Assembly: GCF_039023475.1 (NCBI RefSeq)
Contig: NZ_JBCHVB010000001.1
Span: 806,001-870,000 of the forward strand
Length of the DNA stretch: 64,000 bases
Direction: 5' to 3'
DNA from: Erwinia sp039023475
GTDB lineage: Bacteria; Pseudomonadota; Gammaproteobacteria; Enterobacterales; Enterobacteriaceae
Shown here: positions 43,247 to 51,941 of the stretch, in pieces
Layout: every line of letters starts with the position of its first letter
How positions within the stretch are numbered: the stretch's first letter is position 1
The notes under the pieces: model-generated
What the model was told of the DNA's origin: nothing
Seen by the model: only the letters and a program-made list of their open reading frames with translations
Database searches by the model: none
Position numbers and translations under genes: made by a program

Positions 43247-43607
43247 TGGTTCAAACCTTGTGAAACAAGAAAATAGCGTAAATAAGGAATTTTGCCGGAT
43301 AGCCCATACACGCAGCAATGGCGTAAGACGTTTTAGGTAATCAGGCATTTAGCGGGCTGCGGGTTGCGGCCTGGACGACAAGACGGGATTGGTTCATTCA
43401 GGTTTACTCTGGCGGTTCCCCTCTTTAATTTAAAAGCGCTGTTTTTCCTAATGTGAAACAGGCTGCCGAGATTTTGCGCCCCTGAGCAGGCGACAACCGG
43501 GAGGTTGACGGCTTTGCGATGAGACACGGGGCCATCGGTGAGATCGCGTCCAGCGTTACTATTGCCCGTAGCTTTGTCACTAATGTAAGAATAATGAGTA
43601 AGTTACG
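43247..43607 (+). promoter_or_regulatory. rne leader (autoregulatory 5' untranslated region)
   Basis: The 576 bp between rluC and rne hold no gene. The part next to rne, with GATGAGACACGGGGCCATCG and GTAAGAATAATGAGTAAG before the start codon, is strongly conserved with the long (361-nt) E. coli rne leader, through which RNase E limits its own mRNA. The 5' end given here assumes the E. coli length. Further upstream an inverted repeat TTGCAT/ATGCAA (43138-43156) lies near the rluC side. Confidence 0.6.
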
Positions 43608-46600
43608 ATGAAAAGAATGTTGATAAACGCAACTCAACAGGAGGAGTTGCGTGTCGCTCTCGTGGATGGACAGCGTCTGTATGACCTGGATATTGAAAGC
43701 CCGGGGCATGAGCAGAAGAAGGCCAACATCTATAAAGGCAAAATTACCCGTATTGAACCCAGTCTTGAAGCGGCCTTCGTTGATTACGGCGCTGAAAGGC
43801 ACGGTTTCCTCCCCCTGAAAGAAATCTCCCGCGAATACTTTCCCAGCAATTACTCCTCACATGGCCGTCCGAATATTAAAGACGTGCTGCGTGAAGGTCA
43901 GGAAGTTATCGTTCAGATTGATAAAGAAGAGCGTGGAAATAAAGGCGCGGCCTTAACCACCTTTATCAGCCTGGCGGGCAGCTATCTGGTCCTGATGCCA
44001 AACAACCCGCGGGCCGGCGGTATTTCACGCCGCATTGAAGGTGACGATCGTACCGAGCTGAAAGAAGCCCTTTCGTCGCTGGAACTGCCCGATGGCATGG
44101 GTCTGATTGTCCGTACCGCCGGCGTAGGTAAATCCGCCGAAGCGCTGCAGTGGGATTTAAGCTTCCGCATGAAGCACTGGGAAGCCATCAAGAAAGCGGC
44201 AGAAAACCGCCCTGCCCCCTTCCTGATTCATCAGGAAAGTAACGTCATTGTGCGCGCGTTCCGCGACTATCTTCGCCAGGATATCGGTGAGATTCTGATC
44301 GATAACCCTAAGGTGCTGGAGCTGGCTCGTCAGCATATCGCTGCGCTGGGCCGTCCGGACTTTAGCAGCAAAATTAAGCTCTACACCGGCGAAATCCCGC
44401 TCTTCAGCCACTATCAGATTGAGTCCCAGATTGAATCCGCCTTCCAGCGTGAAGTTCGCCTCCCTTCCGGCGGATCGATCGTTATCGACTCCACCGAAGC
44501 GCTGACCGCGATTGATATCAACTCTGCCCGCGCCACTCGCGGCGGCGATATCGAAGAGACGGCATTCAATACCAACCTGGAAGCCGCCGATGAGATTGCC
44601 CGCCAGCTGCGCCTGCGCGATCTCGGCGGCCTGATCGTTATCGACTTTATCGATATGACGCCGGTTCGCCATCAGCGCGCCGTTGAAAACCGCCTGCGCG
44701 AAGCTGTCCGTCAGGATCGTGCCCGTATCCAGATTAGCCATATTTCACGGTTCGGCCTGCTGGAGATGTCCCGCCAGCGCCTGAGCCCGTCGCTGGGCGA
44801 GTCCAGCCATCACGTCTGCCCACGCTGTAGCGGCACCGGCACCATCCGTGATAACGAATCGCTGTCGCTCTCTATTCTGCGCCTGATTGAAGAAGAAGCG
44901 CTGAAGGAGAACACCAAAGAAGTTCACGCCATTGTGCCGGTCCAGATTGCTTCTTACCTGCTCAATGAAAAACGTGAAGCGGTGAGCGCCATTGAGAAGC
45001 GCCAGGGCGGCGTGCGGGCGATTATCGTGCCAAACGATCAGATGGAAACCCCGCACTACTCCGTACTGCGCGTGCGCACCGGCGAAGAGACCCAGACGCT
45101 CAGCTATCATCTGCCGAAGCTGCATGAGGCCGAAATGGCTCTGCCTTCTGAAGAGGAGCATGCTGAACGCAAACGCCCTGAACAGCCGGCGCTGGCCGCC
45201 TTCGTTATGCCTGACGCTCCACCGGCGCATCAGGAACCCGCCGCTGCACCAGCGCCAGCTCAAGCCCCTGAGGCGCCGGCAAAAGCGCCTGCCGCCGAAG
45301 CAACGTCCGGCCTGTTGGGTCGTTTCGTTCGCGGTCTGAAGAAGATGTTTGCGGGTGAAGAGAAAGCGCCGGTTGCAGAACCTCAGCCTGTGGTTGAAGA
45401 AGCCGTGGCCGAAGCCCCTGCTGCCGCACCGCGTGGCGAGCGCCGCAACAACCGTCGTCAGAACAACAACCGCCGCGGTGAGCGCTACGGCGATCGCAGC
45501 GAACGCAACGGGGATCGTAACGATCGCAATAAGGAGCGTGGCGAGCGTAATAACGACCGCAACGAACGTACCGAGCGTAACGACCGTAATGAACGTACCG
45601 ATCGCAATGAACGTAATGACCGTAGCGAGCGCAACGATCGTAATGAACGCAGCGAGCGCCCTGAACGTAACGACCGTAACAACAACCGTAATGAACGTAT
45701 GGTACGCGACGCCAACCCAGCGGAAGGCCGTGAAGATAACCGTCGCAACAAGCGCAACAACGTCGCCCCGGTTGAGGTTCTGGACGAGCAGCTGCCAGTG
45801 AGTGAAGAGGCGCGCAGTGAGCAGCAGCCTCGTCGTGAACGCAACGACCGTACTCGCCGCCGTCAGGAACGTCCTGTCGTGCAGGAAGAGAAGCAGCCAG
45901 AAGCGATCGCCGCTGAGGAGACTGCGGTAGCCGGTGAAGAGACCGTTCAGGTCATGCCACGCCGTAAACCTCGCCAGCTGGACCAGAAGGTGCGTATTGA
46001 AACGGCAGAGCAGACGGCCGCCCGCGCGTTTGAGCCAGAAGAGCCTTCTCACGCTGAACCTGCCGAAACTTTACCGGCCGCTGTGGAAAATGTCGCCGGT
46101 CAGGAGGAAAGCGAAGAGCGTGAAAGCAACAGTATGCCGCGTCGCTCACGTCGTTCGCCTCGTCACCTGCGCGTAAGCGGCCAGCGCCGTCGTCGCTATC
46201 GCGATGAGCGTTATCCGAACCAGTCGCCGATGCCGCTGACCTTTGCCGCTGCCTCACCGGAAATGGCTTCAGGTAAAGTGTGGATCACCTATCCTGTCGC
46301 CCAGGCTGCTGATGAGCATGCTGAACCTGAACAGTCCGTGGTGCCGGATTATGGTCATGAAGACACGGCTGATGCCGTAGCCGTTGCCGCCGCAGCTAAC
46401 GCAATGCCGACTGATGCGCAGCAGAGCGAAGCTCAGCCAGTGCATATGGCAGAGCCACAGCCGGAAAGCCAGCCGGCAGTAACGCCGGTTGATGCGAAAG
46501 AAACGGAGGCAATCGACGTTCCGGTGAATGAAGAACCTGCTGTTATATCCGCCGCGGATGAAGCCGTTGCCGACGCCACAGCAGAACAGGCACTGCCTGC

Positions 46601-47519
46601 TGATGAGGCCAGTACTGACAACGCTTTCGTTGAGGATGTGAAAGAGCTCGTTGAAGAAGCGAAACTGGCTGAAGAGCCTGCTTCTGCAAAAGAGCCCCAG
46701 CAGCCCGCCGCCGTTAATGCTTCGGATGTTAGCGAAGCGATCGAAAAGCAGGTTGAGGAAGTGCTGGAAGCACCGGTAGTGACGGATGAGCCTGTGGTGA
46801 CAAGCGAACCTCATGCACCGGTTCCGGCCCGTGATGAGCCAGTGAACGCTTCAGCACCTGCTGAAACGGCTCAGGCATCTGCACCTGCGGCAACGCCAGC
46901 TGAGCCTGTTCAGGCATCTGCGCCTGCGGCAACGCCAGCTGAACCCGTTCAGGCATCTGCACCTGCGGCAACGCCAGCTGAACCCGTTCAGGCAACTGCA
47001 CCTGCGGCAACACCAGCTGAACCCGTTCAGGCATCTGCGCCTGCGGCAACACCAGCTGAACCTGTTCAGGCACCGGCACCTGCGGCGATGCCAGCTGAAC
47101 CCGTTCAGGCATCTGCACCTGCGGCAACGCCAGCTGAACCAGCTCAGGCATCTGCACCTGCGGTAACGCCAGCTGAACCAGCTCAGGCACCAGCGCCAGC
47201 TGTAACCCCTGCTACATCAGCGGCGGCTTCAGCACCGGCAGCGGTTCCTGCTACGCCAGCGACGGCAGCTGCGGCTGCACCGGCGCCGGTAGCGGCCCCC
47301 GTAGCGCCTGTGGCGGCAGACGTCACCAGCACGACGGCTCAGCCCGCTTATAAGCATCATGCCACGGCACCGATGACCAAAGCGCCTGCGCCAGATTATC
47401 AGCCAGAACCGGCGCGCGGCAGTGACTGGGTACGTCCTGACTTCAATTTTGAAGGCAAAGGTTCCGCAGGCGGTCACGCGGCAACCCATCAGGCGACAGC
47501 TCCGGCTACGCGTCCGTAG
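43608..47519 (+). CDS. rne: Ribonuclease E
   Basis: Endonuclease and degradosome scaffold; 1303 residues, longer than the 1061 of E. coli. The catalytic half has the S1 domain (about 39-119), metal ligands Asp303 and Asp346, and zinc-link Cys404 and Cys407 (CPRCSGTGT). A membrane-anchoring amphipathic helix (LLGRFVRGLKKMFAG) lies at about 569-583. An Arg-rich region with NDRNER-type repeats (about 625-700), the RRKPRQLDQKVR site and RRSPRHLRVSGQRRRRYRDE follow. A Pro/Ala/Glu region then holds nine copies of a 13-residue repeat, and a PNPase-binding-type C-terminus (WVRPDFNFEGKGSAGGH) ends it. Confidence 0.98.
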   Translation: MKRMLINATQQEELRVALVDGQRLYDLDIESPGHEQKKANIYKGKITRIEPSLEAAFVDYGAERHGFLPLKEISREYFPSNYSSHGRPNIKDVLREGQEVIVQIDKEERGNKGAALTTFISLAGSYLVLMPNNPRAGGISRRIEGDDRTELKEALSSLELPDGMGLIVRTAGVGKSAEALQWDLSFRMKHWEAIKKAAENRPAPFLIHQESNVIVRAFRDYLRQDIGEILIDNPKVLELARQHIAALGRPDFSSKIKLYTGEIPLFSHYQIESQIESAFQREVRLPSGGSIVIDSTEALTAIDINSARATRGGDIEETAFNTNLEAADEIARQLRLRDLGGLIVIDFIDMTPVRHQRAVENRLREAVRQDRARIQISHISRFGLLEMSRQRLSPSLGESSHHVCPRCSGTGTIRDNESLSLSILRLIEEEALKENTKEVHAIVPVQIASYLLNEKREAVSAIEKRQGGVRAIIVPNDQMETPHYSVLRVRTGEETQTLSYHLPKLHEAEMALPSEEEHAERKRPEQPALAAFVMPDAPPAHQEPAAAPAPAQAPEAPAKAPAAEATSGLLGRFVRGLKKMFAGEEKAPVAEPQPVVEEAVAEAPAAAPRGERRNNRRQNNNRRGERYGDRSERNGDRNDRNKERGERNNDRNERTERNDRNERTDRNERNDRSERNDRNERSERPERNDRNNNRNERMVRDANPAEGREDNRRNKRNNVAPVEVLDEQLPVSEEARSEQQPRRERNDRTRRRQERPVVQEEKQPEAIAAEETAVAGEETVQVMPRRKPRQLDQKVRIETAEQTAARAFEPEEPSHAEPAETLPAAVENVAGQEESEERESNSMPRRSRRSPRHLRVSGQRRRRYRDERYPNQSPMPLTFAAASPEMASGKVWITYPVAQAADEHAEPEQSVVPDYGHEDTADAVAVAAAANAMPTDAQQSEAQPVHMAEPQPESQPAVTPVDAKETEAIDVPVNEEPAVISAADEAVADATAEQALPADEASTDNAFVEDVKELVEEAKLAEEPASAKEPQQPAAVNASDVSEAIEKQVEEVLEAPVVTDEPVVTSEPHAPVPARDEPVNASAPAETAQASAPAATPAEPVQASAPAATPAEPVQASAPAATPAEPVQATAPAATPAEPVQASAPAATPAEPVQAPAPAAMPAEPVQASAPAATPAEPAQASAPAVTPAEPAQAPAPAVTPATSAAASAPAAVPATPATAAAAAPAPVAAPVAPVAADVTSTTAQPAYKHHATAPMTKAPAPDYQPEPARGSDWVRPDFNFEGKGSAGGHAATHQATAPATRP
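46860..47210 (+). repeat. Nine-copy 39-bp tandem repeat inside rne
   Basis: Nine in-frame units encode variants of AEPVQASAPAATP. Inner copies differ by one or two codons; the last two carry AEPAQ and AVTP. The unit length stays 39 bp throughout, so the tract can change by whole 13-residue steps without a frameshift. Confidence 0.92.
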
Positions 47520-47538
47520 TCGTCCGAAAGCTGAATGC

Positions 47539-47569
47539 AAGCCCCGGTCATCTGACCGGGGCTTTTTTT
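47539..47569 (+). terminator. Intrinsic terminator of rne
   Basis: AAGCCCCGGTCA and TGACCGGGGCTT form a 12-bp arm pair with a minimal loop, followed directly by seven T. It begins 20 bp after the rne stop. Confidence 0.93.
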
Positions 47570-47731
47570 ATCCCTCAATCCAAAGTTCTCCTGCCATCAC
47601 CAGCGGTATTTCCGCATTCATTTACTGAAACCTGAACCGTCCGGGCGCTCTCCCTGGCCTTACATCCGTATTCGCCTTCGTGCAGCTAAGGATGCAAAGA
47701 GCGAACGCCTGAGGCTGCACGGAGTGTCGTC

Positions 47732-47839
47732 ATGACCAATTCCAAAGGTCAGATTTCTTCTTTTTTCCCGTCCGGTGAGGATGGCAAAAACAGCGCCGAT
47801 GGTGGCGATAATTATCCGCTGTTCTCTGGCCTGAACTGA
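47732..47839 (+). CDS. Possible 35-residue ORF in the rne-flgL gap
   Basis: ATG 47732 has GGAG 8 nt upstream and opens a 35-codon frame (MTNSKGQISSFFPSGEDGKN, then a Gly/Asp-rich end SGLN). After the TGA the same frame stays open for about 48 more codons. It could be a small protein or the decayed start of a longer gene. I do not recognise it. The rest of the 706-bp gap (47520-48225) holds the rne and flgL terminators and no other gene I can support. Confidence 0.3.
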   Translation: MTNSKGQISSFFPSGEDGKNSADGGDNYPLFSGLN

Positions 47840-48139
47840 AATGAAGTGGCTTCTGGCTTTGGCGGGTTTTATGAGCGCCAGAACAGACTTTTGCGCAGGG
47901 TATTCTCGCCGCTGTTTTCTGCCACTACCGTCTCATGCAGCAATTGCTGTGGGCTAATGGCTTATGATAAGTCAGCGTTTGTTTAACCGCTGGCCGCTGT
48001 TCTGGACAAAGCTTTTGGACAGACGAAGTTTTGCAATGCCGCAGGCGTGAAGTTCACTGAGCCTGACCCTGGCGTATTTTCTGGCGGTGTAAAGCGATAG
48101 GGAGTCCGGGAGGAAAGGATAAAGCAGAACGAACCGGAT

Positions 48140-48180
48140 AAAAAAATCCCGCGATCGGAAGGTTAGCGCCGATCGCGGGA
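48140..48180 (-). terminator. Intrinsic terminator of the flgKL transcript
   Basis: TCCCGCGATCGG and CCGATCGCGGGA are a perfect 12-bp inverted repeat with a 10-nt loop. On the minus strand a run of seven T follows. It lies 45 bp after the flgL stop. Confidence 0.92.
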
Positions 48181-48225
48181 GAAACTGAACGCACCCGGTT
48201 TAAGCGCGCCCAAAATAAAACAACA

Positions 48226-49191
48226 TTACATATTCAGTTTGAACAGAGACATGTCTGACATATCGCTAAAGACTTTGTAGGAGGCCTGAAGCGCCGTCTG
48301 CTGCATGGTGTAAGACGAGATGGTGCTGGTCACATCGGCGTCTACCAGCGCGCTCATCTGGAGCTTCTGGTTGAGCTCGGTGCTATCCCCTTTAGCGTCC
48401 AGCTTGCCCAGTTCATCCAGCTGGATACCCAGCTCTGAGCGCACTTTGAGAACGTTATTCAGCGAGTTACGCAGACCACGGTTGGTTTTATCAATCACCG
48501 CCGCTTCGGCATCTTTGGTCGCGTCATCGGCATTATCCAGCGGCTTGCTCAGCGAGGTGATAGCGGTATTGAGCATGGCGAAGAGATTAACTTCGCTCGC
48601 ATCGCCATTTGGCTCCGCCACGGCATTGCTGGTGATCGCCATAAAGACCTCTTTGCCGGTATGGCTGGTCACCATGGTGCGGTTAGCATCCACTTTCTGG
48701 CTGATCGCGGTGTCTCCGCCGTTATAAGTTACATCCCCGTTGGCATCCTTAACAAAAGGCGCCGTGTCGGATTTGTAACCAGCAAACATATAGCGGCCGT
48801 TGCCGTCGGTGGCGTTTGCCAGGTTCAGCAGCTGATCGCGCAGCCCTGTCAGCTGGGTGGCGTAAGAGGCGCGGTCATCGTCGGATAACGTACCGTTAGC
48901 CGCGGCAACAATTGCGGTCTGCGCATCCTGAATCACGCTGACGACCTGCGTCAGGTTTGTCTCTTCCTGAGAAACCGCCGTGGTAGCAAAGCTACGGGCC
49001 GTTTTGAACTGATCGGTTTCCGCCTGCGCCTGTGACAGCACCACGGCCTGGGCCGCGGCAACAGGGTCATCAGAAGGATTCACAACGCGTTTGCCTGAAG
49101 AGAGCTGTTCGCCCACTTTCAGCCAGCCTTCCTGCGAGTTGCTGATGCCGCGCATTTGCTGGTCATAAATCATGGTAGTGCTGAGACGCAT
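48226..49191 (-). CDS. flgL: Flagellar hook-filament junction protein FlgL
   Basis: HAP3, 321 residues, joins the hook (through FlgK) to the flagellin filament. It has flagellin-like termini: MRLSTTMIYDQQMRGISNSQ at the start and heptad-rich YTMQQTALQASYKVFSDMSDMSLF at the end, which form coiled coils in the assembled filament. It is exported by the type III apparatus with FlgN as chaperone. It follows flgK by 21 nt. Confidence 0.97.
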   Translation of the reverse strand: MRLSTTMIYDQQMRGISNSQEGWLKVGEQLSSGKRVVNPSDDPVAAAQAVVLSQAQAETDQFKTARSFATTAVSQEETNLTQVVSVIQDAQTAIVAAANGTLSDDDRASYATQLTGLRDQLLNLANATDGNGRYMFAGYKSDTAPFVKDANGDVTYNGGDTAISQKVDANRTMVTSHTGKEVFMAITSNAVAEPNGDASEVNLFAMLNTAITSLSKPLDNADDATKDAEAAVIDKTNRGLRNSLNNVLKVRSELGIQLDELGKLDAKGDSTELNQKLQMSALVDADVTSTISSYTMQQTALQASYKVFSDMSDMSLFKLNM

Positions 49192-49212
49192 GATGTTTTC
49201 CTTATTCCGCTA

Positions 49213-50868
49213 TCAGTTCACTGCACCGATCAGCGCATCGAAAATAGTGCTGGCGGTCTGAAGCACCTTGGCGTTGGCAGTGTAATACTGCTGATAGCGC
49301 GTCAGATTGCCATATTCTTCATCCAGGTTAACGCCGGAAACGGACTGCTGCTGGTTCGTCAGCTGCGTGACAACCTTATCCTGGGTTGCGCCGGTTGTTT
49401 CCAGGTTACTGGTCTTGTTACCCACGTTGGCGACCATGCTGGCATAAGCCTGGGTCAGCGAACTGTTGCCGGTGATCACTTTCTTAGTTTGCAGATTCAC
49501 CAGCGACTGAGCATTGTTGTTGTTGCTTACACCATCATCGGCACCTGCAGCGGCAACTTTAGCCTGATCGGTGATATTGACGCCCATTCCGACAATAACG
49601 TCAGAAACCGGCTTCACCAGGAAGCTGTCTTTACCCGCCGGCGTACCATCAACGGTCACTTTCAGGCCATCAAAACTCAGCACGGGCTTGCCATTTTCCG
49701 TGGTCACCGCCGCGGCAATGCTGCTGTTATCGGAAAGGCGCGTCACGTTCCAGCTGCCGCTGCCCTGGTCAAAGGTGACGTTATAGTTGGAAGCCTGCAC
49801 TTTACTGGTATCGGTCCAGGCCACGCTCAGCGAACCCGTACCGGTATTTTTGGCATTCGAAACGGCAGACGTTGTTCCCAGATTAAAGAAAGCTTCGCCG
49901 GCATCGCCGTCAAGGTCAAAACCGGCCTCATGCTGGGCGTTGAAGCTGTCACCCAGCGCCAGCGCCAGCTGGCCGATCTGATTGCGGGTATTGTCCAGAT
50001 CGGTGCGGAAAGCGAGCAGCCCACCAAGCGAACCGTTGGTGACCAGTTTTTCCGGGATTTCCGTCGTTTTGCCGCTGGTCGGGTCGACCGTGGCAATAGT
50101 GGTACGGCCCGGATCGCTGCTTGACGGTACGGCTGCCAGCTTGCTGTAGCTGCTGCCCTGCACTAGCGAGATACCGCTGCTCATGCTGATGTTATAGCTG
50201 CCGCCATCCTGTTGACTGACGGTAACGCCCACCAGCTTATTCAGTTCGTTGACCAACTGATCGCGCTGATCCATCAGATCGTTAGGTTCGCTGCCCGCAC
50301 CGGCGCCTTTTAGCTTAATGATCTGCTCATTGACGTTAGCGATCTGCTTAGCGTATCCGTTGATCTGGTCAACGGTCGAGGTTACCGAGGTGTTGAGGCT
50401 GCGATCCAGGTTGCGCAGATAGGTATCAGTCACCTGAAACTGGTTTACCAGACCATCGGCCTTGCCCAGCACCGTCTGGCGGGCTGAGGGATCGGATGCG
50501 TTGCTGACCAGCGTCTGGATAGAGCTGAAAAAGTCCTGAATGTTTGTCGACAGCGTGTTCGTGGTGCTGGAGAACATATCGTCGATGTTTGAAATCTGCT
50601 GGTACTGGGTATTCAGCGCGCTGGACTGCGTGCTGGCGCTGCGCAGCTGATTGGTAATAAAGGAATCATATTCGCGGTTGACGCTGGCAACCGACACGCC
50701 GTTACCATAATAATTATTGCCGCTTAGCGTGCTGTTAGCCTGGGCCAGAATCGTGGTCTGACGGGAATAGCCCGCTACGTTGTAGTTGCTGATGTTATTA
50801 CTGGTGGTGCTCAACGCGGCCTGGGCAGCGCCCAGCCCACTCATTGCGGTATTAATTAAATTGGACAT
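49213..50868 (-). CDS. flgK: Flagellar hook-associated protein FlgK
   Basis: HAP1, 551 residues. The N-terminus MSNLINTAMSGLGAAQAALS and the rod-type motif SNNISNYNVAGYSRQ are typical, and the C-terminal helix (EYGNLTRYQQYYTANAKVLQT) pairs with it. I chose the ATG at 50868; the frame is open to 50898. A FliA promoter lies 85-111 bp upstream, so flgKL are late (class 3) genes that can also be read from the flgB operon. Confidence 0.97.
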   Translation of the reverse strand: MSNLINTAMSGLGAAQAALSTTSNNISNYNVAGYSRQTTILAQANSTLSGNNYYGNGVSVASVNREYDSFITNQLRSASTQSSALNTQYQQISNIDDMFSSTTNTLSTNIQDFFSSIQTLVSNASDPSARQTVLGKADGLVNQFQVTDTYLRNLDRSLNTSVTSTVDQINGYAKQIANVNEQIIKLKGAGAGSEPNDLMDQRDQLVNELNKLVGVTVSQQDGGSYNISMSSGISLVQGSSYSKLAAVPSSSDPGRTTIATVDPTSGKTTEIPEKLVTNGSLGGLLAFRTDLDNTRNQIGQLALALGDSFNAQHEAGFDLDGDAGEAFFNLGTTSAVSNAKNTGTGSLSVAWTDTSKVQASNYNVTFDQGSGSWNVTRLSDNSSIAAAVTTENGKPVLSFDGLKVTVDGTPAGKDSFLVKPVSDVIVGMGVNITDQAKVAAAGADDGVSNNNNAQSLVNLQTKKVITGNSSLTQAYASMVANVGNKTSNLETTGATQDKVVTQLTNQQQSVSGVNLDEEYGNLTRYQQYYTANAKVLQTASTIFDALIGAVN

Positions 50869-50952
50869 GTCGGTTCCTTGTTTACCCTGACACAGCACGG
50901 GCCGGCATAAATAGTTGCCGGATCGGATTTACGCGGGTCCGGCCTGAATGAG

Positions 50953-50979
50953 TTATCGGTTCAAACGTGACAAACTTGA
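50953..50979 (-). promoter_or_regulatory. FliA (sigma-28) promoter of flgKL
   Basis: On the minus strand TCAAGTTT, 11 nt, ACCGATAA agrees with TAAAGTTT-N11-GCCGATAA at all but two positions. It starts immediately after the flgJ stop. Confidence 0.85.
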
Positions 50980-50987
50980 GCGAAATA

Positions 50988-51941
50988 TCAGAAGAAATCA
51001 CCCAGATCCTGGGTATAGGCCTTCACCGCTTTTTCACCCATATTTTTGAACTGCTCAATCATCCCCACCAGTTTTTGCGCATATTTCGGATCGGTAGCGT
51101 ACCCTGCTGCCTGTAACGCTCTTGCGCCCTGCTCCGGCGTGTCAGCAGTGGTTACCGCCGCATAGCGTGGGTTTTTGGTGATGAGGCTGACGTAATCGTT
51201 CAGAGCGTCAAAATAGGAGTCATAAACGCGGAATTTGGCCTTCACCTTTTTCGCCTCACCGTTTTCATATTCGGTGGTGGTGATTTCCGTGGTTTTGCCC
51301 TGCCAGCTTCCGGTGGCCTTGATGCCAAACAGGTTATGGCTTGGACGACCATCTTCGGTCATGATCTGCCGCTGCCCCCAGCCCGACTCAAGCGCCGCCT
51401 GAGCAAGGATCAGATGATGAGGAATGCCGCTTTCAGCGCTGACCATTTTGGCTGGCTGAGAAAGCTGGGCGACAAAGTCGCTGCTGCTACCGCTCAGCGG
51501 TTGCTCTGCCGAAGGCAGCCGCGGAACGGCCTTGCGAACAATCTGCTCCATCTCCCTCTCCATCGCCATCGCTACCGGCGGCAGCGTGTTGATGAAGTTT
51601 TTATCCAGCATCATCGGCGCGGTGCCCGCTTTTTCATCCGGCGGCACGGCCTGCGCCATCTGTTTAACCATCATATCGGCCAGGCCCAGCCCTTTAGAGG
51701 CGATCTGCTGCCCAATCTGCTGATCGTACATAGAGGTATAAAGCCGCGTCTGTTCGGTGCTCAGCAAGCCATCCTGCGGCAGCGCCTGACGCATGCTTTT
51801 CAACATCATCTGTACGAACATTCCTTCCACCTGCTTTGCCACTTCCTTCGCATGCGCTTTCGGATCGTTGCCAGCCTGACGCTTCAGGTCGTTAAGCGAG
51901 CGGCTGTCATAGGCCGCGCCCATCAGAGATTGGGTATTCAT
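50988..51941 (-). CDS. flgJ: Flagellar rod-capping protein and muramidase FlgJ
   Basis: Protein of 317 residues with two domains: an N-terminal rod-assembly part (about 1-130; VEGMFVQMMLKSMRQALPQDG) and a C-terminal glucosaminidase that opens peptidoglycan for the rod (AQAALESGWGQRQI with the catalytic Glu, about 185-300; YDSYFDALNDYVSLI). Its ATG shares one base with the flgI stop, so the two are translationally coupled. Confidence 0.97.
   Translation of the reverse strand: MNTQSLMGAAYDSRSLNDLKRQAGNDPKAHAKEVAKQVEGMFVQMMLKSMRQALPQDGLLSTEQTRLYTSMYDQQIGQQIASKGLGLADMMVKQMAQAVPPDEKAGTAPMMLDKNFINTLPPVAMAMEREMEQIVRKAVPRLPSAEQPLSGSSSDFVAQLSQPAKMVSAESGIPHHLILAQAALESGWGQRQIMTEDGRPSHNLFGIKATGSWQGKTTEITTTEYENGEAKKVKAKFRVYDSYFDALNDYVSLITKNPRYAAVTTADTPEQGARALQAAGYATDPKYAQKLVGMIEQFKNMGEKAVKAYTQDLGDFF

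Noticed and set aside
45485..45844. Leu-Arg-Ser repeat protein antisense to rne
   Set aside because: The LRS pattern is only the reverse complement of the Arg/Asn/Asp/Glu repeats of RNase E.
44745..46052. 435-codon open frame on the minus strand inside rne
   Set aside because: It is antisense to the conserved RNase E frame. Its composition is explained by the complement of the rne codons.
46729..47190. MPELVQLALPQVQ repeat protein on the minus strand
   Set aside because: It is the complement of the 39-bp repeat of rne. A period divisible by three keeps all frames open.
49156..50124. 322-codon plus-strand frame over flgK
   Set aside because: It is antisense to FlgK, which is collinear with known proteins and has conserved termini.
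50917..50943. GCCGGA/TCCGGC hairpin in the flgK leader
   Set aside because: Only a 6-bp stem with a long loop; not convincing as a terminator or REP element.
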